This document shows positions 19,305 to 27,626 of a stretch of 64,000 nucleotides of DNA, one piece after another; the first letter of the stretch is position 1, and the number at the start of each line of letters is the position of its first letter. Location of the stretch: the NCBI RefSeq assembly GCF_002848005.1, contig NZ_PKHX01000005.1:1-64000 (forward strand), written 5' to 3'. The translations under genes were made by a program, and so were the position numbers. The notes beneath the pieces are model-generated. The model saw nothing but the letters and a program-made list of their open reading frames with translations, ran no database searches and was not told the origin of the DNA. The DNA is from Varibaculum cambriense. GTDB lineage: Bacteria; Actinomycetota; Actinomycetes; Actinomycetales; Actinomycetaceae.

Positions 19305-19338
19305 ACGCGGGGGCGAGCTCAGCTCGCCCCCGCGTTTG
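19305..19338. terminator. Terminator after the sugar porter
   Basis: ACGCGGGGGCGAG (19305-19317) pairs perfectly with 19323-19335 over a 5-nt loop and is followed by TTT. It is placed 44 nt after the porter stop. Confidence 0.85.
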
Positions 19339-19446
19339 CATCTGCTGAATAACCCGTGTGGAACCGATTATGGGATTAGCTTTCAGTTATTTTCTTACTG
19401 CGGTGAAATGCAGGGAAAAAGTGTGGGGGGTATTGAGTGTAAATAG

Positions 19447-19554
19447 GCGCGGGGAAAGGTTTTATCCGAGCAGGTGCGGTGGGCATAAGAATTCGGAAAA
19501 TGCCTGCGGTCTTTTTCCGAATTCTTGGGCGGGAGGAAAAATCTTTCCCCGCGC
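19447..19554. repeat. Nested palindromic repeat, copy A (short form)
   Basis: Outer arms GCGCGGGGAAAG (19447-19458) and its complement (19543-19554) enclose the family hairpin: AAGAATTCGGAAAA (19487-19500) pairs with 19513-19526. The stretch TTATCCGAG..GGTGCGGTGGGCAT before the hairpin and TTGGGCGGGAGGAAAAA after it match copy D. The second hairpin module found in the other three copies is absent. It lies between convergent genes. Confidence 0.85.
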
Positions 19555-19598
19555 TTATCAGGTTTCCCGCGCCCGCAGATTACGCGGCGCACTCGCGG

Positions 19599-20354
19599 CT
19601 AGAGCAGTAAGAACACTGCGGAAACGATGGTTAGGGTAGTGACAATCGGATCGAAGATCTTATTGTCGATACGCCCTATCCACCAGCGCCCTAGTAGTGC
19701 TGCCCCGAGAACTAGGGGAGCTAGGCATAGGGCGATTAGCAGCATTTGCCGGTCAATCAAGCCGATACCGGCGGAAAAGGGTAGTTTTAGCAGGTTTACG
19801 ATAAAGAAAAACCAGGCTTGAGTGCCCATGAAGCGGCGGACTTCAAAGCGGGAGGCCAGGAAATACAGGGAGACCACTGGGCCTCCCGAGTTGGCTGCCA
19901 TAGTGGTAAAGCCCGACAGGGAACCGTAAAAAAGCCGCGCGGGCAGGGAAGTGCTCATCGAGGTCGCCAGGTCGTGCCCGGTGCGACGCGCATACCAGAT
20001 TAACCCCAGGGTGAGGGCAGTCAGCGCCAAAATAATAATCCCGATAGAAACTTTCATTACCTGGTTAGATACTTTTGCCAGAAAAACGGCGCCGATAGCT
20101 ACCCCCACGGCTACCGGTGGGAACAAGCCGCGCAGAACTTTCCAGTCAGCATCGCGGCGGTAGGTCCAGATGGCCAGTAAATCCCCGGTGAGCAGCATCA
20201 GCAGCATTAGGGCAGTGGAGGGACGGGTAGGCATTACTGCTGCCAGGATAGCTACCGGTATGCACGCTAGCCCTGGAAGAGCAGTCTTTGCCAGTCCGCA
20301 CATCAGGGCACAGGCTACCAAGATAGCGATTAAACCAGGAGTGAGGTCAAGCAT
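19599..20354 (-). CDS. TauE/SafE-family membrane exporter/permease
   Basis: The 251-residue integral membrane protein has about 8 helices and the two-repeat layout of the TauE/SafE family (GLAKTALPGLACIPVAILA in the first half, GFTTMAANSGGPVVSLY in the second). Members move sulfite, sulfoacetate or other organic anions. The start at 20354 (MLDLTPGLIA) is preferred over the longer frame because GAAAGGA sits correctly before it. It is monocistronic, divergent from the alcohol dehydrogenase. Substrate is unknown. Confidence 0.85.
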   Translation of the reverse strand: MLDLTPGLIAILVACALMCGLAKTALPGLACIPVAILAAVMPTRPSTALMLLMLLTGDLLAIWTYRRDADWKVLRGLFPPVAVGVAIGAVFLAKVSNQVMKVSIGIIILALTALTLGLIWYARRTGHDLATSMSTSLPARLFYGSLSGFTTMAANSGGPVVSLYFLASRFEVRRFMGTQAWFFFIVNLLKLPFSAGIGLIDRQMLLIALCLAPLVLGAALLGRWWIGRIDNKIFDPIVTTLTIVSAVFLLL

Positions 20355-20641
20355 GGTTTCCTTTCTAGGATCCGGTAGATACTGGGGTGTTCGCGGCACC
20401 ATCGCGGCGGGCTCTAGGGTTAGAGGCAGTATCTGTAGTTTGTTGTCTCTAAGGGGTAAGGCTAGGGAAACCCCGGAACGTTCCGGTCAGCGCAACCCGT
20501 TAGAGCTATTGTAATTACATTTATATAGTAATACCAACGCATGTCGAAACTGTCTTGAATTTTCTTATGCAGCGTTTTTGTTTGTGTCTATAGTCCCGCG
20601 TACGTCCTCTTTAATAAAATCTTTCGGTAAAAAAACAACTT

Positions 20642-20663
20642 TTTGTCAAAATGTATGGACAAA
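20642..20663 (+). promoter_or_regulatory. Inverted repeat upstream of alcohol dehydrogenase
   Basis: TTTGTC (20642) and GACAAA (20658) flank a 10-nt spacer, and AGATTCAAATCT follows at 20663. This lies in the 416-nt divergent gap between the TauE-like and dehydrogenase genes, which otherwise shows only AT-rich, promoter-like sequence. It may be an operator; no known consensus was recognised. Confidence 0.3.
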
Positions 20664-20770
20664 GATTCAAATCTGTACGATACTGGAAGTAACTGGCAGG
20701 AGTAGCTGTGGTAGCTGCACCCGTCAAGGCTGAAAAAATTAAGATTTGAACACTAGCAAAGGAGCAGGAT

Positions 20771-21898
20771 ATGACGATTCCCGAGACAATGAAGGCCGCA
20801 GTTCTTCGTGATGTTGAGAAGGGACTGGAAGTAAATGAGATTCGTACCCCCCATCCCAAGGCGGGCGAGGTACTCATCAAAGTCGCTGCCTGCGGTCTTT
20901 GTCACTCTGACCTGCATGTAATTGGGGGAGCTATTGACTTCCCCAAGCCCTGCGTCCTCGGACATGAAGTTGCCGGGCAAATCGTGGAGCTAGGTGAAGG
21001 CAATGAACACACCGGGCTGGAAGTTGGCCAATATGTTTCTGGAGCTTTCCTTATGCCTTGTGGTCAGTGTGAAGCCTGTGCGTCTGGGCGTGACGACCTA
21101 TGCGCGCCTTTCTTTGACCTGAACCGCCTGCAGGGCAAACTCTATGACGGCACCACCCGTCTGGCCGATCTAGATGGCAGTGAAATCGCCATGTACTCCA
21201 TGGGTGGGCTCGCCGAATACGCGGTAGTGCCTTCCACTTCCGTAGCGGTTGTGCCTTCTAGTATGGATTTAGTTTCCTCGGCAATTATTGGTTGCGCAGC
21301 TATGACCGCCTATGGAGCGGTACGCCGCGGTGCTGACCTGCACTTTGGTGAATCCGTGGCGGTAGTTGCTACCGGAGGCGTGGGTTCTAACATTATTCAG
21401 ATCGCCAAAGCCTTTGGCGCCAGCCAGATCGTGGCAATCGATATTTCCGATGACAAGCTCGCCAGCGCTAAAGAATTGGGTGCCACCGACGTGATCAATT
21501 CGGTCACTCAGGATGCGCGTGCGGAAATCCTCAAGATCACCGACGGTAAGGGCGTAGATGTGGCTTTCGAGGCGCTCGGGCGTCCGGAAACCTGGACCAC
21601 TGCCCTGGATGTGCTTAAAGATGGAGGCCGCATGGTGCCGATCGGTCTGGGTGCCGGAGTACAAACTGCGCAGGTAGAGATTAACCGTCTAGTACGTCGC
21701 TCTCAGCACATCCTGGGGTCGTATGGTGCCCGTACCCGCCAGGATCTGCCGGAGGTAATCCGGATGGCAGATCTGGGAATGATTGATTACCGGAAGATTG
21801 TTACCAAGCGGATTCCGCTAGAAGAAGCCGGCGCCACCTATAAGCTGCTTTCTCAGGGCAAGGTACAAGGCCGTGCCGTGGTTGATATGTCGCTGTAG
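20771..21898 (+). CDS. Zinc-dependent medium-chain alcohol dehydrogenase
   Basis: The 375-residue enzyme shows catalytic zinc ligands in CGLCHSD and GHEVAGQI, four structural-zinc Cys in CGQCEACASGRDDLC, and an NAD(P)-binding motif (VVATGGVGSNIIQ). The acidic residue in VAIDISDDKL favours NAD. The enzyme interconverts alcohols and aldehydes or ketones. AAGGAG lies before the ATG and a strong terminator follows, so it is a single-gene unit. Substrate is not determinable from sequence. Confidence 0.92.
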   Translation: MTIPETMKAAVLRDVEKGLEVNEIRTPHPKAGEVLIKVAACGLCHSDLHVIGGAIDFPKPCVLGHEVAGQIVELGEGNEHTGLEVGQYVSGAFLMPCGQCEACASGRDDLCAPFFDLNRLQGKLYDGTTRLADLDGSEIAMYSMGGLAEYAVVPSTSVAVVPSSMDLVSSAIIGCAAMTAYGAVRRGADLHFGESVAVVATGGVGSNIIQIAKAFGASQIVAIDISDDKLASAKELGATDVINSVTQDARAEILKITDGKGVDVAFEALGRPETWTTALDVLKDGGRMVPIGLGAGVQTAQVEINRLVRRSQHILGSYGARTRQDLPEVIRMADLGMIDYRKIVTKRIPLEEAGATYKLLSQGKVQGRAVVDMSL

Positions 21899-21944
21899 GA
21901 GTTACTCCGTTGGAGTGATTAGGTAGCTGCTAGTTGCCGTAACT

Positions 21945-21987
21945 GGGCGGGCAGGTTCTTATCAAAAAGAACCTGCCCGCCCTTTTT
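21945..21987 (+). terminator. Rho-independent terminator of alcohol dehydrogenase
   Basis: GGGCGGGCAGGTTCTT (21945-21960) pairs perfectly with 21967-21982 and is followed directly by TTTTT. Confidence 0.93.
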
Positions 21988-22163
21988 AAATATATGGCGT
22001 TTTATTTGTCCCTGGCTCCTTAGCTAAGGCGGCTCTGGGGTGCCTGTCAGTAGCAGTTGTAAGATCTGTGACTGGGGTAGTGCCCAAAAATGTCAAGGTG
22101 TCGCCCAATATGCCTGGCTAAAAGAGAACCGAAGGTGTCGAACCTCGGCTTGAAATTAGAAAA

Positions 22164-22193
22164 GCGGGGCGGATGGAAATCCATCCGCCCCGC
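22164..22193 (-). terminator. Terminator hairpin read on the minus strand
   Basis: GCGGGGCGGATGG (22164-22176) pairs perfectly with 22181-22193 over AAAT. On the minus strand it is followed by TTTTCTAATTT, so it fits termination of the small membrane protein transcript 196 nt away. In the rest of 21988-22389 no gene or recognisable RNA was seen. Confidence 0.75.
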
Positions 22194-22389
22194 AAAAGTA
22201 ACAGTCTTGAGAGAGCCTGCCGAGACTAGCATCGTTAGGAGGCTGTCCAGACTATCTTGGCGCCTGATGCGGTAAGTGCGTTGGCGCCTAGACTTTCTGA
22301 GATTCTATTCAGCTATATTTTCTAGTCCAGCGAGACTTTAGGCGTCGCTGGCAGCGACGCGCATGGTTTTAGGCAAACGCCGGGTAAAC

Positions 22390-22620
22390 CTATTCTCCCT
22401 TGAGCTGGAAATAAACAGTGGACCAGGCGAAACCGAATCCGCTAACAGCGGTCAGCAGTCCGCCCAAGATCGCGGTGACCGCGTAAGCGGAAAACGCGCC
22501 GATCAAAGCGATCGCTACACCAGCTACCATCAGGGAGATGAAAGCGATGTAGGCAACCATCTTCGGCTCTTCAAGCCGAGTAGAAGACATTGAAATCGAA
22601 GGAGTAACCAAAGTAGCCAT
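22390..22620 (-). CDS. Small two-helix membrane protein of unknown function
   Basis: The 76-residue protein has a polar N terminus (about 20 residues) and two predicted membrane helices (about 22-44 and 47-68). AGAAAGAGAG precedes the ATG and a minus-strand terminator lies downstream, supporting a real gene. LacI/CcpA-type operator matches lie 61 and 210 bp upstream. The family was not recognised. Confidence 0.6.
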   Translation of the reverse strand: MATLVTPSISMSSTRLEEPKMVAYIAFISLMVAGVAIALIGAFSAYAVTAILGGLLTAVSGFGFAWSTVYFQLKGE

Positions 22621-22680
22621 TTTTATTTTCTCTCTTTCTGTTCTGGCGATTCGAAAAGTTCGGTTGAACTTTTTCCCTCG

Positions 22681-22694
22681 TGGAAACGTTTACA
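22681..22694. promoter_or_regulatory. LacI/CcpA-type operator (site 1)
   Basis: TGGAAACGTTTACA is a near-match to the cre-like consensus TGWAANCGNTNWCA used by LacI-family regulators. It lies upstream of the minus-strand small membrane protein. Confidence 0.5.
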
Positions 22695-22829
22695 TGTTTA
22701 CTATAGAAGCTTTCTGGAAGGGGAGTCAATGTCGGGACAAAAAATATGAGAACTTTTGGCGATTTTTAGTTTTTAAGCTCAGTAAAACCGCTGGTAAGAA
22801 CGGTAATCGCTAGATTAAAATCGCCATTG

Positions 22830-22843
22830 TGAAAACGATTACA
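22830..22843. promoter_or_regulatory. LacI/CcpA-type operator (site 2)
   Basis: TGAAAACGATTACA fits the cre-like consensus completely. With site 1 it spans the divergent 439-nt gap between the small membrane protein and the HAD phosphatase. Spacing between the sites is 149 bp, compatible with looping. Otherwise this gap is AT-rich without a gene. Confidence 0.5.
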
Positions 22844-23059
22844 TGGCAATGCTGAAAGGCGGAAATGGTCGCGATATCCCATTCTTAAGTCTTCTTGGTG
22901 CCAGTGCTGTAGCTATATCTAGAGAGGTGATCCTCGGTTCCAATTATCCGGGAGTAAGTAGCTAAACCAAGCTGCCCCAGGCAAATGCAGTTCCGCTTTA
23001 GTTTTAGCTTTACAATGGCTTTTTGGCTACCTTGTATAAGTGCGACAGAAAGGCAATAA

Positions 23060-23818
23060 GTGGGCGCGATTAAGGCGATGATATTTGACCTGGATGGCAC
23101 GTTGGCGCCCTCGAAACAGGCAATGCCGCCCGAGATGGCGAGGGTTTTCGCGCGTCTTACCTGCGCTTTACCCACCGGCGTGATCAGTGGGGGATCCTTT
23201 CGGCAATTTTCCCGCCAGCTGTTAGAACCTTTAGCGGAGCAAGACTTCTGCCCTCAGCAGCTACATCTACTGCCCACTTGCGGTACTCGCTACTATCTCT
23301 TTGAAGACGGGGAGTGGAAGGCACAGTATGTACTGAAAATGGCTCCAGAGCAGGTGGAGAAGGCGCGGAAAGTAATAGAGGATGTCGCTCGTTCCCTCGG
23401 CTATTGGTGCGAAAATCCGGTAGGAGAAATAATCGAAAACCGGGGTTCGCAGCTAACCTATTCCGCACTCGGACAACAAGCAGCAAAGGATGCAAAAGAT
23501 GCTTGGGATCCTAGCGGATCTAAACGGGCAAAGTTAGCTGCCCGTGCCGGCAAGCTCCTACCAGAGTTAACAGTACTTTCCGGCGGGTCAACTTCCGTCG
23601 ATATTACTATGCGCGGGATCGATAAAGCCTATGGGGTGGAGAAGTTTCTTGCGCAAACGGCGCTGGAACCTGCCCAAGTCCTATTTGTGGGTGACCGTCT
23701 TGACCCGGACGGAAATGACTATCCGGCGGTGCGCACCGGAGTGCAAACCTGCGCGACCACCGGGCCGGGGCAGACCCAAGAAATTATCGCGCAGGTATTA
23801 GCGTCCGTTAGCAGTTAA
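23060..23818 (+). CDS. HAD-superfamily (IIB) sugar-phosphate phosphatase
   Basis: The 252-residue protein has HAD motif I DLDGTLAPS, motif II SGG, a conserved Lys (DKAYG) and motif IV GDRLDPDGND, with the IIB cap between. It resembles phosphomannomutase-like or trehalose-phosphatase-like HAD enzymes acting on sugar phosphates. Start is GTG 23060 with AAAGG upstream. Its 3' end overlaps the convergent surface-protein gene by 11 nt. Substrate is unknown. Confidence 0.85.
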   Translation: MGAIKAMIFDLDGTLAPSKQAMPPEMARVFARLTCALPTGVISGGSFRQFSRQLLEPLAEQDFCPQQLHLLPTCGTRYYLFEDGEWKAQYVLKMAPEQVEKARKVIEDVARSLGYWCENPVGEIIENRGSQLTYSALGQQAAKDAKDAWDPSGSKRAKLAARAGKLLPELTVLSGGSTSVDITMRGIDKAYGVEKFLAQTALEPAQVLFVGDRLDPDGNDYPAVRTGVQTCATTGPGQTQEIIAQVLASVSS

Positions 23819-25286
23819 CGCGGATCGGGCGGTTGTCGATCACGTTTTTGCGAATCCTCCAACCCGCTATCACTAAGACCATTGCCAAGATAGTTGCCGA
23901 GCCGCCAATGGTGCCAGTAGTGGCCAAAGCCGGGCTATTGCTGGAGGTTGCTGGCTTAGTAGCCGCCTTCGCTGGCAGGGTTGTGGCCGGGGTGGCGGTA
24001 GTCGGTTGGGGCTGGGCTGACGCTTCGCTTTGAGACTTAGCGGTTTGGGAATCCGAACTTGGCTGGGTTGGTTTTTCTTGTTGGGCAGCGGCTGTAGCGC
24101 GCGCTTGCTCAGCCGCGGCTGCCGCTTTCTTTGCTTCTGCCGCCTTGGCAGCCTGTTGAGCTGCTTGCGCTGCTGCCTTTGCCTCCTGCTGAGCTTTTTC
24201 TTGCTCTGCGGCCTTCGCAGCAGCGTTTTGAGCGGCCGTATCCTTCGCAGCCTGGGAACTATCTACAGGCTTGGAATTGCTAGCCAACTGGGGGCTGGTA
24301 CTGGCCTGAGAATTTGCAGTTGTAGCAGTGCTGGAGGATCTAGAACTAGCCAAGCCTACCTTTTGGGCGGCGTTAGCGTTGCTGCCAGTAGCCGGGGCAC
24401 TAGCGACCTGTTCCTTGGTGGCTTGGGCCTTGGTGTTATTGGAAGTGCCGGTGTACCCGCTTTGAGGAACTGCAACTTTCTCACTCGGTGTGACCGCGGA
24501 AATTGTGCTGCGCGGATCGCCAAACCAGCGCTGATAAATTTTGAAGAAATTGTAGTTACCGTCTGAGGAACAGCGATCGGGGTTACCCGAAAGTAAAGCT
24601 TGATTAGGCTGGTAGGGGGTGTAGTTGTAGAGCGATGCGGTCGCTTGGTTTTCCAGTTTTACTTTGGAAGACCCGCATCCGCTTTGGTAAGAAAATTGGA
24701 TGTTGGCGGTTATTCCGCTGCGGAAACTGTATTTTGGCGATTTGATGCGGTAGCGCTGGAACTGGTGTGCTGCCTGGTAGATTTGGTTTTGCACCCCATA
24801 GTATTGCTCACTGCAGGGTCTGCCGTCCGGGCATCCGTAACCGGTGAGTTTGTTTTGTTTAGCCGTTGTTAAGTTCTGCGTAATTCCGGCCTGTTCCTTT
24901 TGAATGGTTACTAGCAATACTTTCGGGTTGATCTGGCAAGCTTGGGAAATCTTGTAAATAACTTGCGAAACTGGCTCGTTGTTTGCTCCCTGGTATTTGC
25001 CCTTGCAGTACGGGTCTGCATTAAAGGATCTGGTGTTTAGGCGGATGTTTTTCAGACATCCATTTCCGCGGCATGCTGCCCCTTGAGTATTCAGGAATTT
25101 TTGAATTTCCGCAGCTGACATGGAGGGGGTCGCCTGGTACATATTGGCGTCAGAAATGATGTTTCCCGCCCGGAAGCCAGTTTCCCCAAACGCTGATGAC
25201 AGGGGAATTGAAAGTACTGCTAACGATAGGGCGAGAATGCCGACTGCTGTTTTATAAATATTTTTCTTACTAACCATTGGGACCAT
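23808..25286 (-). CDS. Secreted lysozyme-like/hemagglutinin-family surface protein with LATTG sorting signal
   Basis: The 492-residue protein has a signal peptide (about 1-34), then a Cys-rich domain (about 40-260) matching a family annotated as hemagglutinin in actinobacteria: NPKVLLVTIQKEQAG (Glu131, lytic-transglycosylase-like), GYGCPDGRPC, YYGVQNQIYQAAHQF, LYNYTPYQPN. A Ser/Thr-rich stretch and an Ala/Gln/Lys-rich probable coiled coil (about 345-400) form a stalk. The C terminus carries LATTG at 454, a hydrophobic stretch and WRIRKN. LAxTG is the signal of class E sortases. No clear ribosome site was seen before either Met1 or Met4. Whether the domain cleaves peptidoglycan is inference. 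Confidence 0.78.
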   Translation of the reverse strand: MVPMVSKKNIYKTAVGILALSLAVLSIPLSSAFGETGFRAGNIISDANMYQATPSMSAAEIQKFLNTQGAACRGNGCLKNIRLNTRSFNADPYCKGKYQGANNEPVSQVIYKISQACQINPKVLLVTIQKEQAGITQNLTTAKQNKLTGYGCPDGRPCSEQYYGVQNQIYQAAHQFQRYRIKSPKYSFRSGITANIQFSYQSGCGSSKVKLENQATASLYNYTPYQPNQALLSGNPDRCSSDGNYNFFKIYQRWFGDPRSTISAVTPSEKVAVPQSGYTGTSNNTKAQATKEQVASAPATGSNANAAQKVGLASSRSSSTATTANSQASTSPQLASNSKPVDSSQAAKDTAAQNAAAKAAEQEKAQQEAKAAAQAAQQAAKAAEAKKAAAAAEQARATAAAQQEKPTQPSSDSQTAKSQSEASAQPQPTTATPATTLPAKAATKPATSSNSPALATTGTIGGSATILAMVLVIAGWRIRKNVIDNRPIRVNC

Positions 25287-25497
25287 TTTGTTACGTAAGT
25301 TGCGGATGTTATAAATGTTTCTATTGTGATTAAAGTATATTTTGGCTGATTTGTCCAGCTATTTTGTAAAAATAGGACGGTATTCCTGGGGGAAAACGGC
25401 TTAAGTAGGGGATAGTTCCCGCAGATTGTCCCCAAGAGGAAATCGCTACCAAAAACTCTGAAAATATTTTTCGGATCTCGCTTTACCGGTTCCTGCG

Positions 25498-27510
25498 GTG
25501 GAATCTGAGACTATGAAAACAGCAAAAAACAGCGGTAGTACTTCCGCAAACAATAATCAGATCCCCGATTCTTCCTCAAGGATTAATCCCCGACGTCAGC
25601 AGCGATACCGGCGCCGAAAACGCCTCAGCCTCATAGGGTTGGCCGCCGCCATCGCCATGATCACCTCGGCTATGGTTATTACCGATCAAGGAACTTCCCA
25701 AGCCGCCGGACCGGGGGCAGCTTGGGAAAACTATGGCGACTCAAAAATGCAGCTAAACGCCCGCAAATCCACGGACGGTAGCAAAGTGGCGGTCTGCGCC
25801 ACCGATCGGCAGATCAACTCGCCGCGAAACAAATGGATTAATTATCAGGGGCGTAGGGTAATCGGTGCGGGACAAGAATACCGCTCCAACAGGGCTACCT
25901 TCGAAGTTAAATACCAGGTAAAAGGAACAACGGTAGTCTTTCCCGCCGCCCAGCAATACCGGGTAGCTTATCTAGCCGGACAACTTCGCGGTGCTATCAA
26001 TAAAGGCAACCCAGAACTGGGCGCTACTGTCTACGCTATTCATTCGTTATCAGGACGTCTTCTTAGCAAACAAACTGGTTCCGCCCAGATTAAGCAACGG
26101 GCAGCCCAGCTCTTGCAGCAAGCCGCCGCCTATGCCGGCCCCTACCGGATGGGAGCCCCGGAAATAAAAGTAAACCCGGGATCCACGCAAGGAAGCGTGC
26201 GCTTGCCAGTGCCTCAAAGTGCGGCTGGGCGCCCGATGAGTGGCCTCAAAGAAAGCGTTACCTTAACGGGACCGGCGCATTTTTCCAGTAAAGGCCAACC
26301 TAAAACCCTGAGCACTTCCTCCACGGCCGCCGTTAAAGAACTCCCGATCGAGGTAACCGGCCCTGGAAAAGTGAGTGCGCAGGTTCAGGTGGCAGGACTG
26401 CCGCCCGTTAGTTACGAAATTTGGGAACACGCGCGCTGGCAAGATCTACTGATTGCGGGGCCAAATTCGCAAATAAGTGCCAGCGCAGCCACAGGTGTTG
26501 ATCCGCGCCAATTCTTTGCAGTAAAAACGCAGACGCAATCACAAATGAAACCGCTAGCACAAGGAACGGGACTAACGGACACGATTTTGGTGAAACCGGA
26601 AGGAACGTGGGCGAAAAATACCGGAAAGGAAACCTGGCAAACCGTAATGATCGACCTGTCGCTCTACGGTCCTTTTAGCTCTGCGCGCGGCCCGGGGCAG
26701 ATCCCAACAGAGGCACAGCCATTAAAAACCTGGAAGATACCCGCTACTCCTAAAAATGCGCAGGAGGCAGAGCAGGGGGTCACTATCTCTAACGAAACCG
26801 ATCCCTATAAGATAAACAAACCCGGTTTCTATACTTTTGTAGCCGCTGCTCATCGCGATTTACAGCCAGAGGGTACTTACTTAAAAACAGACTATGTCCC
26901 CAACTTTTTTGAGGAAGCGGAAACTCAAGTGCTGCCGTTTTCTCCCGGGGTGAAAACTCAAGCAAAAGTAGTAACCGATAAACAGGAAAAAATACTGACC
27001 GATCAGGTAGAGCTGAGTGGATTTCCCGACGACCACCCGGATTTTGGGGGCAGCGGCAAATGGAAAGGTGATGAACCGGTAGTCCGCAATGACCTTTACT
27101 GTCTGCCCCAGCCCATTAAAGATCAAGATGCACAAGGGAAAGAACCTTTAGCTAGGGTCGAACTACCTGCAAAGAACGGAACCTATAACGTAGACAAGGA
27201 CAAAGACGGGAATCCGCTCAGCCTGGAACGTTTGGAATGTAAAGACACTTATGTGTTTGTCACTAGCTATGAAGGGGACTCGCGGACGGAGGCTTTTAGA
27301 AGTTCGGAAACCGAAACGGATGAACAGTATGTCCTGCCCCAGGCCCCGCCTCCGCCTACTCCCCCCACCTCTTCAACGCCGCCTCCACCCGCAATGGAGC
27401 CGACCGTGCTTTCCGAGACCGGTGCCAATCCCTCTGGTCCGCTGTCGGCGGCCCTGATAGCACTCGGATGTGGGGGACTAGTAGTTTCCTATCGTGCTCG
27501 CCGCAAGTGA
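25498..27510 (+). CDS. Secreted wall-anchored surface protein of unknown function (LSETG)
   Basis: The 670-residue protein has a basic N terminus (RRQQRYRRRKR), a signal/anchor helix at about 43-62, a large extracellular region without a recognised domain, a Pro-rich linker (about 617-635) and a C-terminal LSETG, hydrophobic segment and YRARRK. Only three Cys fall in the last third. LSETG deviates from LPxTG at position 2, so either a relaxed sortase uses it or the tail is a plain membrane anchor. Start is GTG 25498, with ATG 25513 as alternative. It is divergent from the hemagglutinin-like gene across a 211-bp AT-rich gap. Confidence 0.75.
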   Translation: MESETMKTAKNSGSTSANNNQIPDSSSRINPRRQQRYRRRKRLSLIGLAAAIAMITSAMVITDQGTSQAAGPGAAWENYGDSKMQLNARKSTDGSKVAVCATDRQINSPRNKWINYQGRRVIGAGQEYRSNRATFEVKYQVKGTTVVFPAAQQYRVAYLAGQLRGAINKGNPELGATVYAIHSLSGRLLSKQTGSAQIKQRAAQLLQQAAAYAGPYRMGAPEIKVNPGSTQGSVRLPVPQSAAGRPMSGLKESVTLTGPAHFSSKGQPKTLSTSSTAAVKELPIEVTGPGKVSAQVQVAGLPPVSYEIWEHARWQDLLIAGPNSQISASAATGVDPRQFFAVKTQTQSQMKPLAQGTGLTDTILVKPEGTWAKNTGKETWQTVMIDLSLYGPFSSARGPGQIPTEAQPLKTWKIPATPKNAQEAEQGVTISNETDPYKINKPGFYTFVAAAHRDLQPEGTYLKTDYVPNFFEEAETQVLPFSPGVKTQAKVVTDKQEKILTDQVELSGFPDDHPDFGGSGKWKGDEPVVRNDLYCLPQPIKDQDAQGKEPLARVELPAKNGTYNVDKDKDGNPLSLERLECKDTYVFVTSYEGDSRTEAFRSSETETDEQYVLPQAPPPPTPPTSSTPPPPAMEPTVLSETGANPSGPLSAALIALGCGGLVVSYRARRK

Positions 27511-27546
27511 GCGGGCTCGCCAAAAGAGGACAACTACTGCCTCTCA

Positions 27547-27585
27547 CCCCTGGCTATTTCGCTAACCACGCGTTATAGCCAGGGG
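27547..27585. terminator. Terminator hairpin after the LSETG protein
   Basis: CCCCTGGCTAT (27547-27557) pairs with ATAGCCAGGGG (27575-27585). No long T-run follows, so strength is uncertain. Confidence 0.65.
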
Positions 27586-27626
27586 AATCTCGCCTATCCA
27601 CTAGTAGGTGCATTAAAGTTGAAAGA

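Noticed and set aside
20642..20663. Rex (redox repressor) site before the alcohol dehydrogenase
   Set aside because: The inverted repeat TTTGTC-N10-GACAAA does not fit TTGTGAA-N4-TTCACAA well enough to name Rex.
24030..24566. 178-codon + strand frame opposite the hemagglutinin-like gene
   Set aside because: Leu/Cys/Ser-rich antisense shadow of the Ala/Gln-rich stalk of the real gene.
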